64,000 nucleotides of DNA from Icerya purchasi. Its lineage: Eukaryota; Arthropoda; Insecta; Hemiptera; Monophlebidae. Shown one piece after another: positions 21,852-34,014 of this stretch. Made by a program: the position numbers and the translations under genes. The stretch lies in NCBI GenBank assembly GCA_039619475.1, contig CM077115.1:300143756-300207755 (forward strand), written 5' to 3'. Numbering within the stretch: position 1 is the stretch's first letter; each line of letters opens with the position of its first letter. The notes under the pieces were generated by a model. It had not been told where the DNA came from. It saw only the letters and a list, made by a program, of their open reading frames with translations, and did no database searches.

Positions 21852-22889
21852 TTATTGAAAGTATTGGCCATCGCTAGTTACAACTTTTTCCCATCTTTCT
21901 GGCAACATACGAATCCCGTTGCGAAAAAATTCGACCGGTTTGGCCTCTATCCAGTCATCCACCCATTTTTTGGCTTCCTCGTAGGAATGGAAGTGCTGGT
22001 CATCCAGGCCATGCGTCATCGATCTGAAGAGATGGTAATCAGACGGAGCAATGTCTGGACTATACGGCGGGTGGGGTAGGACTTCCCATTTGAGCGTTTC
22101 TAAGTATGTTTTCACCGGCTGTGCAACATGTGGGCGAGCATTGTCATGTTGCAAAATAACTTTGTCGTGCCTGTCGGAGTATTGTGGCCGTTTTTCTCGC
22201 AGTGCGCGGCTTAAACGCATCAATTGTCGTCGATAGACCTCGCCTGTGATCCTTTCATTCGGTTTCAGAAGCTCATAGTAAACCACACCTAGCTGGTCCC
22301 ACCATATACAGAGCATGAGCTTGGCGCCATGAATATTTGGCTTGGCCGCCGATGATGATACATGGCCGGGTAGTCCCCATGATTTTTTTCGCTTCGGAAT
22401 ATCGTAACGGATCCACTTTTCATCGCCAGTCACGATACGATGCAGAAAATCCTTTCTTTTATGTCGCTGAAGCAGCTGTTCGCAAGTGAAAAAACGCCGT
22501 TCGACGTCTCTCAGCTTCAGTTCGTACGGCACCCAATTTCCTTGCTTTTGTATCATTCCCATGGCTTTCAAACGCTTGGAAATGGTTGTTCGGTCAACTC
22601 CCAATGCTTCGGCAAGTTCTTCTTGCGTTTGACACGAATCTTCATCAAGCAAAATCGCCAATTCTTGATCTTCAAAGATTTGCGGCCGCCCGGAACGCTC
22701 CTTGTCTTCCACGTCGAAATCGCCAATTTTGAAGCGCCGAAACCATCCGCGAACACTTGAATCATCGACGCAACCTTCTCCATAAGCTTCCTGAAGCAAT
22801 CGATGCGCCTCGGCAGCAGATTTCTTCAAATTGAACCAATAAAGTGAAACTTCCCGCAAATGACGTCGACTCGGCTCAAATTTCGACAT
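21852..22889 (-). CDS. Mariner transposase (Mos1-like)
   Basis: A cut-and-paste DNA transposase that binds the TIRs, excises the element and reinserts it at TA. The frame is open for 345 codons from the ATG at 22889. Two codons upstream lies a GTG, but starting at the ATG gives MSKFEPS and the same length as Mos1. The N-terminal ~110 residues hold the paired helix-turn-helix DNA-binding region (EELAEALGVDRTTISKRLK). WVPYEL follows at 119-124. The catalytic triad is visible: D156 (VTGDEKW), D249 (QHDNARPH) and D284 (YSPDIAPSDYHLF). There are 34 residues between the last two, the mariner DD34D signature. These positions coincide with those known for Mos1. No frameshift, stop or lost catalytic residue is seen, so it may encode an active enzyme. 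Confidence 0.97.
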   Translation of the reverse strand: MSKFEPSRRHLREVSLYWFNLKKSAAEAHRLLQEAYGEGCVDDSSVRGWFRRFKIGDFDVEDKERSGRPQIFEDQELAILLDEDSCQTQEELAEALGVDRTTISKRLKAMGMIQKQGNWVPYELKLRDVERRFFTCEQLLQRHKRKDFLHRIVTGDEKWIRYDIPKRKKSWGLPGHVSSSAAKPNIHGAKLMLCIWWDQLGVVYYELLKPNERITGEVYRRQLMRLSRALREKRPQYSDRHDKVILQHDNARPHVAQPVKTYLETLKWEVLPHPPYSPDIAPSDYHLFRSMTHGLDDQHFHSYEEAKKWVDDWIEAKPVEFFRNGIRMLPERWEKVVTSDGQYFQ

Positions 22890-23029
22890 TTTCACGATAT
22901 CAAAAATTAATGATGCGAAAAAATTTTAGATAATGTGTTAGTGTGGAATTATTGACAGATGAATAAGCTTTGATTATGACATATGTTACCATTGAATACT
23001 GGCACAGTAATGGTGTTGCCATCTCTTGC

Positions 23030-23059
23030 AAAAAAACGGGAAAGACTTATTCACACCCC
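23030..23059 (-). repeat. Mariner right terminal inverted repeat
   Basis: Reverse complement of the left repeat, ending TCACACCCC next to the TA duplication. The two ends show no mismatch over 30 bp, which argues for a fairly recent or selected copy. Confidence 0.95.
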
Positions 23060-23075
23060 TAATAAATAAATAAAC

Positions 23076-24278
23076 ATCGAGTACTAGTGAACGTACACGT
23101 CGATGTGTAAGAAAAACTTAAAGAATAAAACAAAAACTCGATTTTAAAAACTATCGACAAAATTGAAAATCGCCATGACGATCTACGAGGGAAATGCTAA
23201 TAAAAGCCGGAATTACAATTGCTACCGTCGGGCACCGCTTTCTCAGGTGTGTGTTTCGTCGCCAGAACTGCGATGCATCATTATTCTAATTATTCCGAAT
23301 AATAATTGCGCAGTTCGATGTATCGAAAGAATGTGTTAAAAAATGAATTTCGTTTACGTAATACGCCATTTCACTGGGAATAGCTTTCGTTAACGCACTA
23401 AATACGGAACGAGCCGAGGTTGAGGTATTAATTTGGACTGATCGATGCGTAACACGAACGCTTTTACGTGATTGAGATCGCGTCGTCGCCGTGTGTCGAT
23501 TATGTTCGGACTGCCCCTATAGTGTAATTAGTTTCGAAAGAATCCGTGTACCATATGGTGGAATCTGCCCAGAAGACGCCATAGCAGCAAGTGCGGCAGA
23601 TTTTTAACTTTATCTACTTCATCGTCATAATTAAACGCGGTGTCAGTTGGTGGATATTTTTCTTATCTTCCATGACGAGGGTCCGCTTTCGTCGCCGATC
23701 TACCTGTAGCGGTACAATGTAACCAAAACAAGAGGGAGAAAGCTAAAGTGCGCTGCTACACACGGACACAGAAACACTCGAAGCCGACCATAATCATAAC
23801 CATAATCACGTGCAAAGATTTCTAGATGAGAAAACTTCTAGTTGGTCGTCTTCTAATCACCTGTTCTCGAGAAACGCGAGTCAATGCACCGGCTATTCTG
23901 GACGGCATCGTCGTCCGTCCGCTATTTTACCATTCGTGCGCGTCTTAATATCTGTGTGTATAGGTGTGCGCAGGTAAAAACACTGCGAGAAAGACAGAAG
24001 CGCGAGACGCTCGCGTACGTGCGAGTGCGATAAAATTACGCACGCGTAGCGGGCAAAACACGGCGGAATGCAATAAGGATGTGTTCTTGTTTGTTTACCT
24101 TTAACGCGAAATCAAAGCGTGTTACTTTCATCATCGACGAACGGGCTGGGAAGAAAAATCTGTAATAAAAACTGAGAGAAGCGAGTTACAATTTTAACAA
24201 GATCCTTCAGAATGAAAAATTCTTCGAACAAGAAATCGTATCAGTTTTGATTAGAGAAAATTTTCCTTCTATATATAC
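23076..24278. other. Non-coding, relatively CpG-rich stretch
   Basis: No coding region recognised. CpG and GC are higher than in neighbouring DNA between about 23400 and 24130. An imperfect hairpin with GAACTGCG/CGCAGTTC arms lies at 23265-23316. It could hold regulatory DNA, but nothing specific can be named. Confidence 0.45.
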
Positions 24279-24320
24279 ATATATTTATTTATTTATTTAT
24301 TTATTTACCCCCCCCCCCCT
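24279..24320. repeat. (TTTA)n followed by C-rich run
   Basis: TTTA repeats to about 24307, then a run of C directly abutting a dispersed repeat. Confidence 0.85.
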
Positions 24321-24590
24321 CCCCATGAGAACTGAAATAGTTTAGGTACTTCATTAATATCTTAAGGAAATTTTTTTTATTACGAGTATAATCAATAACA
24401 TATGTAATTTTTATTAATGTTCATATACGGGGGGAAATTCATTTATGTAAATTATTAATGTACAAATCAAAATGTTGGAAATTATTAATAGCATGAATAT
24501 TAGTGAAAAAAATATTGTTATTTATAAAATAAATATGCGAAGAAAATGTTCAACCCACCCCACTCCCTTTCAAAATTTTGAGCACGGGCC
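24321..24590. repeat. Dispersed repeat pair, copy 1 (internally deleted)
   Basis: CCCCATGAGAACTGAAATAG begins both this copy and the one at 38954. The two then share AGGTACTTCATTAAT, ATTACGAGTATAATCAATAA, GTTCATATACGGGG and AGAAAATTTTCAACCC-type segments in the same order and orientation. This copy lacks about 114 bp present in the other, between AATAGTT and AGGTACT. It ends near CACGGGCC, the other at CCCGGGCC. No ORF is conserved. It is probably a non-autonomous transposon or a UTR fragment. Confidence 0.75.
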
Positions 24591-27500
24591 TGATCGACAT
24601 ACTCTAGAAAATAAAAAATTTTTGTTATAACTAAATCACATTCTTGATTTAGAATTTGTTTCTGATCACATATATTAAGTTGTGTTTTTAGCTGATAATG
24701 GGTTATATACCGTGAAAAAGGTTTTTCTAAGTAAGCAATTTCATACTGAAATTTGTTATATTTGTATTTGTTGTAACTCACTTTTATTCGATAATTAACA
24801 AACAGGATGATGGTAAAAGATTCTTTATGCTTTATAAGTTTAATTACCAGAAACAAATTGAAAGTCCGTTCATTCTCTTTCGTTCTTATTTATTTAATTT
24901 TTGCAATATATTCGCCGCGCGCTTTAAATACCGTTTCAACCGAATTACTCACTACTCTTGTTACTAATCTCATCTTTTCAACTAACTAACTACGGATTTT
25001 CCACACATCCTTTATCATGAAACTCTTTTCGTCACTGTCGTTGTTGCCTTCTACATTCCGGCTGACCTCGATAGCTGGCGCGTAAGCATTTTGTAATCGC
25101 CTTCGGTATCTCCAACGAACTTCCGGCGTTCTACGACGTTCAGTATGATCATTCTCGCTGCAAAATTCCTCGTGACGCTTCTCGTTATTTAGTCATCATA
25201 AGGTTTTTACAAATTACCAGAAACAATTACTAGGCATTTTTTTTTTAGCCGCATCGTCTGAGTTACATTTTTATCTTCATCTTCTTTTGAAAACTGTTTT
25301 CGCTTTCGATTTCTCAAAATTGGGCTTTTTCGGAAAGTACAAAAAAAAAACAAAAAACAAAACAAACTATTCAACTCCCGATCATCTTAGTTCCACCTAT
25401 TGCTGCTTAGATAATTTCTTTTAAGAATCCGCCTTGCCTGCTTCCTTTAACTAGTTAAAGATTTTTCTCGATCAACTTAAATCTATTTTTTTCTATCTTC
25501 TCGTCATCCAAATTACTATTCGAAATAGGAGTTTTTCACGTTACCGTATCAATTTCTTTTTTTTATTCCAGCCAAGCGCGTCGTTTTTGGGACTTTTTTT
25601 CCTCTAAATCGTTTAGACTTATCGTCCATCGTGCTTTTTATGTCCTGTTTTTCCCCTTCTTAGCATTCCCTGAGCGTGTCGCAGTTTTCTCTTTCATTTG
25701 GTTAATCTTTAATGGAATCATCGTGAAGTAACTTAGAACGTATAAAATATAATTCGTCGACAAGTGTTTAGCTTGGCGAAAGAAATTGATGTAATTAAAT
25801 TAAATATATGTATATTTTGAAAAAAAAAAAAAAAAAACGAATTTCCTCCTAAATACTTTTGCACTCAGTCGCTGCTAAATCCTGTGTTGTAATTGTTTCT
25901 TTTTTATTTTCCTCAAATTTGAGTTAATTTTAACGTAATCAGTAAAATGGATTCCGATTTTATTACATTAGAGCACTAGCCGTTTAAAGTAATTCCAATG
26001 ATTTTTATCTTCTTTAAACCATTTTCATTATTGTAAATAACTAAAGCATTGAACTACTCATTTTAATTTAGACTGTAAAATATTTCTCCTACATATTCAA
26101 AAGTAGATGTATGACAAAATTTAAGCAAAAATCGGTCGCAATTTTTTATTATATAACTAAAGAGAGCTTATCCTACACTCATATTTCACAGCTTCGGACG
26201 ATTTAAGTTGTAAACAGCCTCGCTGAGGTAAATTATGTAATTTAGGATCGAATTAAACACGGGGTTTTTAAGAGAAAAATTTTATAACTAGCTCTATAGT
26301 TTTGAAGAAAATAAAGAAAAATTTGGCTCTATAAGAATGTCGACGCGATTTAAATAACTTATTAATCGTTTGAGACAGATTTCAGCGTATAAACATTATT
26401 CTCGCAGTTCTACGTTGGAAAAGGCAATTAAGAACGATGATTTTAGTGAATATTGACAGTGAAATATGACAAAATTATCATTTCGACATCATTTAATGAC
26501 GTTTTGTCTCACGAATAATAATTACGGTCAACACATATTTTACATTAATAAAAACCAGTTTTCAACTTTTTTTTCCTTTTTCGTTATTTTTTGGTTTCTG
26601 TTCATAACTAATTCGTTGTTGCGTGTAATTATTTTGAACAAACGCCCTATTTTTAGCTTTCAAGTAAACATTATAATCTGCTCAATCTTTTTAGACATCG
26701 ATAGAACTGTATCCGGAGGTATCGCCTAGCTCTCAGTATTACAGTTTAAAGAAATCCGTGAAGTTCACTAACATGGCTGGTATGCGGAATATTTTATTTC
26801 ATTTTATTCAGGAAACGAAAAAAAAATCTATTTTTTTCTTTCAAATGTTTTTACACGTATTTAATACATTTTTGCATGAAGCAGAGCTACACGCAAATGT
26901 ATTTTACGCGCGACTAATTGGAAAATTAATAGCGCCAAAAAAGAAAAGAAAAGATTAATTTAAATTTACAACTCGCCTAAAATTCGATAAACAGGTCGCA
27001 ACACAATAAAGCTGTTTCTCGATTGAAATATCGAGTATGGCTAAGGGGGGAAACTGAGAAGTAGGGAGAAAAGAACGAAATCACACTTGTGCATACGGGA
27101 AACGCACGCATAAAAATTCTTCAGCAATTTCATTCGGTACCTGTTTGTTACATCACTGGAAGTAGAATTAGCAGCCGTGTTTGTGCATCTGTCTGCGGCA
27201 CTCTAGCTCGAATATATTACCAGTTTAAGTGAAACTAGTTAATTCCATGTGACGCGATCGATATGACGTAAATATCACCGTGTTCGCTGCAACAGGTGAG
27301 CGGCGCGCGATTCGATTAGTTGTGATTGCAATGATAATCTCTTAGAAAAAGTGTATCGATTTTTCTGTGCCCACCACATATTGGGCAATCCCCTTTTGAG
27401 GGACGTAAATAACACGTGGTGGTCGATGAAACATATTATACCCTTGAGCGTAGACACAAACTACCTGTAACCTTGTCCTACTTTAGGCATCATTCATGTC

Positions 27501-28196
27501 GTTGCTTCCTCGATTCTGTTGCACGATTACGCGCTGAGGAATTGTATCAAAATACGCCTATTACATCAGAGAATCGATATGTAAGTCACCGATCATTACC
27601 GGAAAGAGGTTTAGACACGGATTTCGTTTCTTGAGTTCCGATGTTGCGTCATTACCGATGATGACGACATCGCTTTTTAAATTGATGACTGTTGGACAAT
27701 ACGGAAAAAAAAATTAAAAATTCTAAACGATCTACAACAGTCAAAATTATGCATTAAACAATTAATAGATTGTAGCTGGTTTTTTTTTTGTTCCAATTTC
27801 GCGACCAAATCGGCCATTAAAATATCGTAACACTGCGTCATGCGGTATGTGTGTGTGTGTTGGATAGTAAAATGCATAAACACATAACTATTTATCGGAT
27901 ATTTAATTACGAAATAAACGAAACGTACGAAATATCGACCATTTTCTGGATTCCATATTCACGGCGAAGAATTTACGAATATTTGTCTGTTTTTGCTTGT
28001 TTTTCGCCGAACTTGACGTTTGAAGTACCTCCTTAGAAACAAGGCTTTTCGAATGCCCTGTGTTCCCATGTTTGCCCTTACGTTGAGTAATACTTCGGAA
28101 TTAACCGTTATAAAAATTTTAATTATTAACAGTTAAAATATTTTTAATAAAAGAAAAAAGGTACCCGATCATTAGCGGCGGTGCGCAAAGATCTTT
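24591..28196. other. Non-coding AT-rich stretch
   Basis: No gene or named element recognised over 3.6 kb. Short hydrophobic ORFs reflect T-rich sequence. A (GT)n tract lies at about 27847-27860. Confidence 0.5.
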
Positions 28197-29375
28197 CTTT
28201 TTTTTTTTGGGGGCTCGTCAACCGGGGGGATCTTTACCCAGAAACAATTAGAAAAGGAAGGAGTCAATTATATCTTTATACGATATCAAATATTGTTAGG
28301 AGGAAATAATCAATACAATAGGAACAATCTGTGCAGAGGGAAAAGATAGAACGTAGGAAGACCAAGTCTCAGCAAACTGAAGTATAGATAGCAGAGCACT
28401 CGGCAGAAAAATATAAACACTTAATAAACACATGGTCCGTATCGCAAACATGCTCTTCTCTTAAGAGGACAATATGGAGAGGCAACCAACGAAAAACGAA
28501 AACGGGAGGATGATAATAGACTATGGCTTAAGAACGCAGACAAATAACTGAGACACAACAGAACGATGAAGTGAAGGAAACAGAGAGAACCATAGATTAA
28601 CAGAAAGACTAGGTTGAACAGACAGATAAAAAAAACAAACAATTGTTAGAGAAAGAGGAAACATATACATCCGATACTAAAGTCTGAAATGAAAACTTTA
28701 CACAGCGGACGGAGATCAAACGATGAGTCATTTTAAAAGAAGAAGTGAGAGAAAGCAACAGCCTGAGTACCAAAGAATTCGCCGCTTCATTACCGCAGAT
28801 GCCCCAACGGCTGGGAACCCACAGTAAATATCAATATAAATGCAAAGGAGGGAAGAAAGCACGTGGATAAGTGAGCGTATGCGGAGTATGATAAAATCAA
28901 ATCAAATCAAGTGTATTTCAAAATATGCAATGGATATATACATATAAATGTAAATAATTTTAAGCTGCAAATGCGCTATTAGAATGATCGGGTAGGGGAG
29001 AATGAATTAAAGGACGGTCACCGAGTCAGATATAATCAAGAATTTGGAGGTGATTGAAAGAAATGAAAATAATGGAATGTAGGATAGTGTTATTAAATCG
29101 TTAATCGATATCGAACAGAAAGGAGGCAGACGAAAAGATTCTGAAAAGCCAAAATCTGGGAAGATAAAAGAGGCACCGATATCATCCAGCTTCTTCGAAC
29201 CATCTGTAAATACGGTTGCATGCGAATGAAATTGAGAATTGATAAAACTGCAGAATTTCTGCCTGATTAGGGCGTATAGAAGAAATTTAGAGAGCGGAGG
29301 AACAATAAAAACATATTTGGAGGATGGCAGAGATCGGCGAAATCGAAAGTGAAATAAGGGAGATTGACAAAGAAC
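28197..29375 (-). pseudogene. Non-LTR retrotransposon remnant with RNase H
   Basis: The minus strand carries RNase H. FTDGSKK (29210-29190) is followed by DDIGASFIFPDFGF. LIISDSVT is at 29040-29016. LWVPSRWGICGNEAANSLVL lies at about 28830-28765, with a Trp where this family normally has His (consensus WVPSHCGI). The C-terminal region SSRFRFSLVASPYC and the 3' UTR (28320-28209) are nearly colinear with the 21.4-kb copy. The tail is poly-A (T run at 28197-28208 on the plus strand). About 100 bp of AT-rich sequence with an AAATC repeat (around 28885-28975) splits the RNase H region. Stops and frameshifts show it is dead. The 5' limit near 29375 is approximate. Confidence 0.85.
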
Positions 29376-29523
29376 ATTTTAGAGCTAGAATTTTATAATT
29401 TCGTTTTATTTTTCATCCCTAAATATAAGGCAAAAGTTAAATTAAATATTGTAATAATTACGTATTTTTAAATTTCTATAAAGCTATTTGATATTCTTTA
29501 TGAAACAAGGGGTATTTCTCAAA

Positions 29524-29541
29524 TCTACGGCCTACCGTAGA
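29524..29541. repeat. Small hairpin
   Basis: TCTACGG and CCGTAGA separated by CCTA, a perfect 7-bp stem. It is close to TTCCTTCCGGATCCGTCCC, which resembles a decayed hAT-type terminus. Confidence 0.6.
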
Positions 29542-29591
29542 AGATTTTACATAATTATATAATTTCCCCACAAATTTCCTTCCGGATCCGT

Positions 29592-29594
<3 letters not shown>

Positions 29595-29673
<79 letters not shown>

Positions 29674-29690
29674 GTATATATGTATATATA
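29595..29690. repeat. (TA)n microsatellite, ~95 bp
   Basis: The longest dinucleotide array in the window, with a few G interruptions toward the right end. Confidence 0.95.
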
Positions 29691-29699
29691 TTAAAAGGA

Positions 29700-31614
29700 A
29701 TTGTTAGTAAATGATTTGATGGAAAATTTGAAAGTCAAAAGCGACGGAACAACGTGAATGTAATGTAATGATAATTTTCGGAGTGTTTGTTCTCTTTACG
29801 TAGTATCAATTAAACATAACTTGTGTGGTGTAAAAAATGATCATTTATTGACATTAAATGTTCATGTTTACAATATTTCCGAAGCAGTGTCGTTTTAACG
29901 AAAACATATATCAGAACCCAAATCGCTAACGATTTTACTAAAAAGTCTATATATATATATATATATATATTAGTCGGAAACAATGATTAAGATAAACGAA
30001 CAAACTTTTTCACACAGTCGTATTTATATTTTTTGACCTGAAGAAAATTGTATAAAACGTTTATGAGAACACTAGGAATGGATTGCTCAGTAATTACAGC
30101 TGATTTGGATACGAGTAAAAAGGGCAACAATACATATTTAACTGAAGTCGAGGAGTTGAAAAATTCAGGACAACGTTCCTCTAGTCTTCAATTAGTACTT
30201 TGAAAAGCATATACCTCGTGTTAAATTGTATTTTTTATTTTTACGGCTGAATCATAGGGATGGCCGGGTAATAGCAGATCAACTCGGTATAGTTTAGTAG
30301 TTAAGGGAAACATGTAGAATTCTTTAATGATGGAACACGCATGGGGAAGTAGCGGCTTGCACAGATTTACCGGTAATATCGTTGCGATCTGTTCTCAAGG
30401 CGATTAGTAGTAATATTGGCGTATTTATTGTTACGTAGCAAATTTAGAAATAACTTTTTTCTTGGTCATCAGTCACCGCGATTAGTAGTAAGCCAATGTT
30501 AGCGGCCTTGCGCGCATTTGCTAAGCAGACTAACTGCGAAAGAGCCGGGAATTTACGCGCGCTTTTTAAAAATTCACATCATCTGGCGTTCAATTTTGAG
30601 ATTAATCGCTAACGAACGATACTTCTAAGGTGCGCTATTTAATTTAGCGTTCAATTCAGTTAACACATTGCTCTCGGAATTCCATGCGAATCTCGAGGCG
30701 AATTTCATTTGACAAACACGTTCCGACGCAATTTCGCTTTTAAATCGAATTATCCGGCGAGCAGGCGATAAACAGTGACGAAAAATCGCTTGTGTTGTTT
30801 TTGTTTTGTTTTCGTTGTCGTTTTAATTGATTTTAAGCTGGGTAGCAGCGAGGGACTGCGATAAGGTGATCAAAACAAACAATTCGCTTTCTCATTAAAC
30901 ACCGTTATCTTAAAACTGTTCCTTTCTTTCGCGCATCGATTTGTCGTGCAGCCGCCGCATCGCAAGTATGCCGTACGCGAACTCTACTATTTATTATTCG
31001 GCACGCTCGTTAAATGGAAAGCGATTCGCGTCGCGGTACAATTGCAGAGAAACTAATTAACCGAACGAAAAATAAATTGTGAAAATTCCTTTAATTACCA
31101 TCCGGTGAAATAACGGATGATAATGTGCGGTTACGCGCGCAAACATACGCTCAAGCAGGCGTAAACGCCATTGGCCATAAAGGCGCAGCAGCGGCACACT
31201 AATTACTGTGTCAGGGCTGCCTTGACCGAATAAATTTTAGATCACCTGCGAATAAATCGAACCGTTAAATATGAATATGAAACGCTCTTCCGAGGAAACG
31301 GAAAAGCAACATTACAGCTCCTTATATAGAGAGGATCTATGTGCAGAGCACTTCATCCTGTGACTCTGAGACTTATTTCGTAGTTTCAGTGTCGCAGAAA
31401 GTTTAAGAACGGCTAAATTTATTATATCGATTTTTTTTTTTTTTTCGGCATTCGAATTAGAAAAGAAAAAAAACGTTCATAATGCCGAACATGTTACAAA
31501 ATCAAAGGCAGTTGTTAAGAGTAATTCCCGTACGGCAGTCGTTGAAATTAAAATGATCTTCTTAGCGATCTTTCTTCTCTTTGTATTCGCTTTTTGTTTT
31601 CAAACTTGCTAACC

Positions 31615-31662
<48 letters not shown>

Positions 31663-33660
31663 TGTTTTTTGAATTTACCGTCATAAGACTTGGGAATTAA
31701 ACACGAAAATCATTAGCAAATTTAAAATTGCGCAAAGCGTGCCGATACCGATTGTTTAGAGTAGTCTCAAATTTAATCAAGCGTCGTCAGTTGAAAAATA
31801 ACACGGACGCGAGAAGTTGCGTTAGAAGTGAGGAAACGTGAAAAAAGGACGCTGGTCGCACAAAACTAATCTTTCGTACACCGGGGTAGGAGAAGAAGTC
31901 ATCGAAAGGTCAGATGGAAGTTTCTAAACTGCAAAACAACTAGCGATAGATGTTAGCTTTTAGCCATAAATGAAAAACATTTATAGGCATTTTTTCGTTG
32001 TTTCGGATGCGGGCAGTTATTTCTATAAAACCGAATTTGAATGATTTCGTAGCGGATTTTAACTGACGTTAGTGTATATAGGGAATAAATTTCTATTTTT
32101 GATAGTTCGGACGCGAAGCTAATTCACGGAAATTCGGAATGCGCCAAAACTTTACTTTGTTTTCGTACACAAAAAGACGCTTAGGCTGAAACCCTTGGCG
32201 GCCTGATAGAATTATTTCGAAATCGAAAATCTCCCCCCGCCCCCTCTTCGAGCCACGTCGTCTGGCTATTTTCGAAATTAATAATGGTCGGAAATTTATT
32301 AACCGCCCCTAAAATAACAACAACGAGAAGAAGGGCCGAGAACTTTCCCTCTAATTCCGTTCTTTACCATGTTAATAACTTCCCCATTGACTTTCAAAGG
32401 ATTACGCAACTGCCTTGACGCGTGTCAACATTCGTTTCTTTAACATTCGCCGAGGATTATATTGATTTTAATCTTTCTCTAAAGGCGCTTCGCAAATGGC
32501 CTCTCTAGCTGAATCATCGAGGAAATAACGGGAAATTTAAGCAGTTAGAAATGAAGATTTACGGTAGAGAGAGATTTAAAATTTATCACACATTTGACGT
32601 TTCAAAAAAATCATTATGCTAGAAGAAATTATTTGGTAAATTTGATTTCTCATTATAACCACCGTGTAAAAGGTTTTTTAAATGTTTAACATTATTCACA
32701 CCCAACAAGCTGATATGTAAACGTAACTCTACCGGAATAATCATTACCGAAAATTACGATTAAACATTTAGCGGAAAAAATTTCAAAAACCAATCAGCCA
32801 GAATATCCGGTGAACTTTTTTTCACCTGCTTATTTTACATATATATATATATACTGCACTAGTGTGTTAATGTTTTAAAAGATAAAGCGACGCGCATATA
32901 TCATTACGAACTTGTACGGTAATTTATTGACTCTTAAACCCGAACCGATCACTGTACCATTCTAGGATCTGGCTTTTAATTTTCTCGAGGTCGACTTGTG
33001 TCATAATAGAAATGAATCATTTTAGACGACGTAATTCTAAATTTAAATAAACCGTTAGGAATACGTCGCGTTTAAATTCTCATCAGTAATTTTTAATAAG
33101 AAATACTTATAATATTTTAATAGTTTACATCTTCGATTGCCTATGCTAATTTAGCAATTGAACTGCTTAATCGATTTGTTAAAAGCGCCTTTTACACTGT
33201 ATATTTCTTCTTTCATTTACCCAATGTGAAAGGAAACTTAACTTAATTTTGAACATATTGTGACATTATTTTTTTTTTTATGGTATTTTATCGTAAAAGT
33301 ATGAAAAAGTTTTATTCAAAAATATCAATCATCATTCGGAACGTACAGTGCCTCCATTCAAATGTACCTTTTTTGCCGAACCAATATGCTCTATATGTAT
33401 TCCGCTACTCTGATTGCACTGTTCAAGTGTTTACTTGCTAATAGTATTAATAAGATCGTCTGCTTTCTGTCGAAATTCGGCCAGCTTTTATGCGATCTTC
33501 GTGATTTCTTGATATTTTCCCATACGTCGCAGTACCGCTTATTTCGAAATTTTCCAGTTCGACTTGTGTACTCTGATCCGCACAACTCAAAGTTTTCTAT
33601 TTCAAAAAACAATGTCTTATACGAAATATATCACATGCATATATATACTCTAACATAATA
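29700..33660. other. Non-coding stretch, CpG-rich in the middle
   Basis: (TA)n tracts lie at 29948-29970, 31618-31652 and 32839-32853. Between about 30360 and 31310 the sequence is richer in GC and CpG and contains many homeodomain-like TAAT cores and a CCATTGGCCATAAA segment. This is consistent with conserved regulatory DNA but not proof. No exon or transposon recognised. Confidence 0.45.
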
Positions 33661-33673
33661 TAATATATATAGT

Positions 33674-33682
33674 AATATAATA

Positions 33683-33732
<50 letters not shown>
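33674..33732. repeat. (ATA)n/(ATG)n microsatellite
   Basis: Trinucleotide array mixing AAT and ATG units. Confidence 0.9.
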
Positions 33733-33733
<1 letters not shown>

Positions 33734-33846
33734 CATATTTGTTTTTACTCCAGGCGCCGCGTTTTCTCAATGCATTGCTACATCTCTATACGTTTTCTAT
33801 GTTCTCCTTGGATAAATTTTACTTTTGTTGTTGGGTAATCGTCCAT

Positions 33847-33956
33847 TGTTGACAAGTTTAAAAAAGAAAGAAAAAAAAAACAACTCAAAAGCAAACTCAC
33901 TGTTGACAAGTTTAAAAAAGAAAGAAAGAAAAAAAACAACTTAAAGGCGAACTCAC
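33847..33956. repeat. Tandem duplication of ~55 bp
   Basis: Two adjacent units begin TGTTGACAAGTTTAAAAAAG (33847 and 33901) and end GCAAACTCAC or GCGAACTCAC. They differ mainly in the length of the internal A/GA-rich run. Confidence 0.85.
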
Positions 33957-34014
33957 TTTTCTATTATTTTTAGTTCAACTTCCAACCTCGTACAACAATA
34001 TTGAGAATAACTGC

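Larger units (their letters stand above)
21779..23059 (-). mobile_element. Complete mariner transposon, Mos1-like
   Basis: A 1281-bp element bounded by 30-bp inverted repeats and flanked by TA on both sides (21777-21778 and 23060-23061), the standard mariner target duplication. It carries one uninterrupted transposase gene on the minus strand, with a ~140-bp leader and a ~43-bp trailer between ORF and TIRs. Size and layout are normal for the family (about 1.3 kb). It lies inside the AT-rich tail of a non-LTR retrotransposon. Confidence 0.97.

Noticed and set aside
22051..22760. Plus-strand ORFs opposite the mariner transposase
   Set aside because: Antisense shadows of the transposase gene.
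33346..33385. TACAGTGCCTCCATTCAAAT resembling a Tc1-like terminus next to a minus-strand ORF
   Set aside because: No matching opposite terminus was found and the adjacent ORF lacks any transposase motif.
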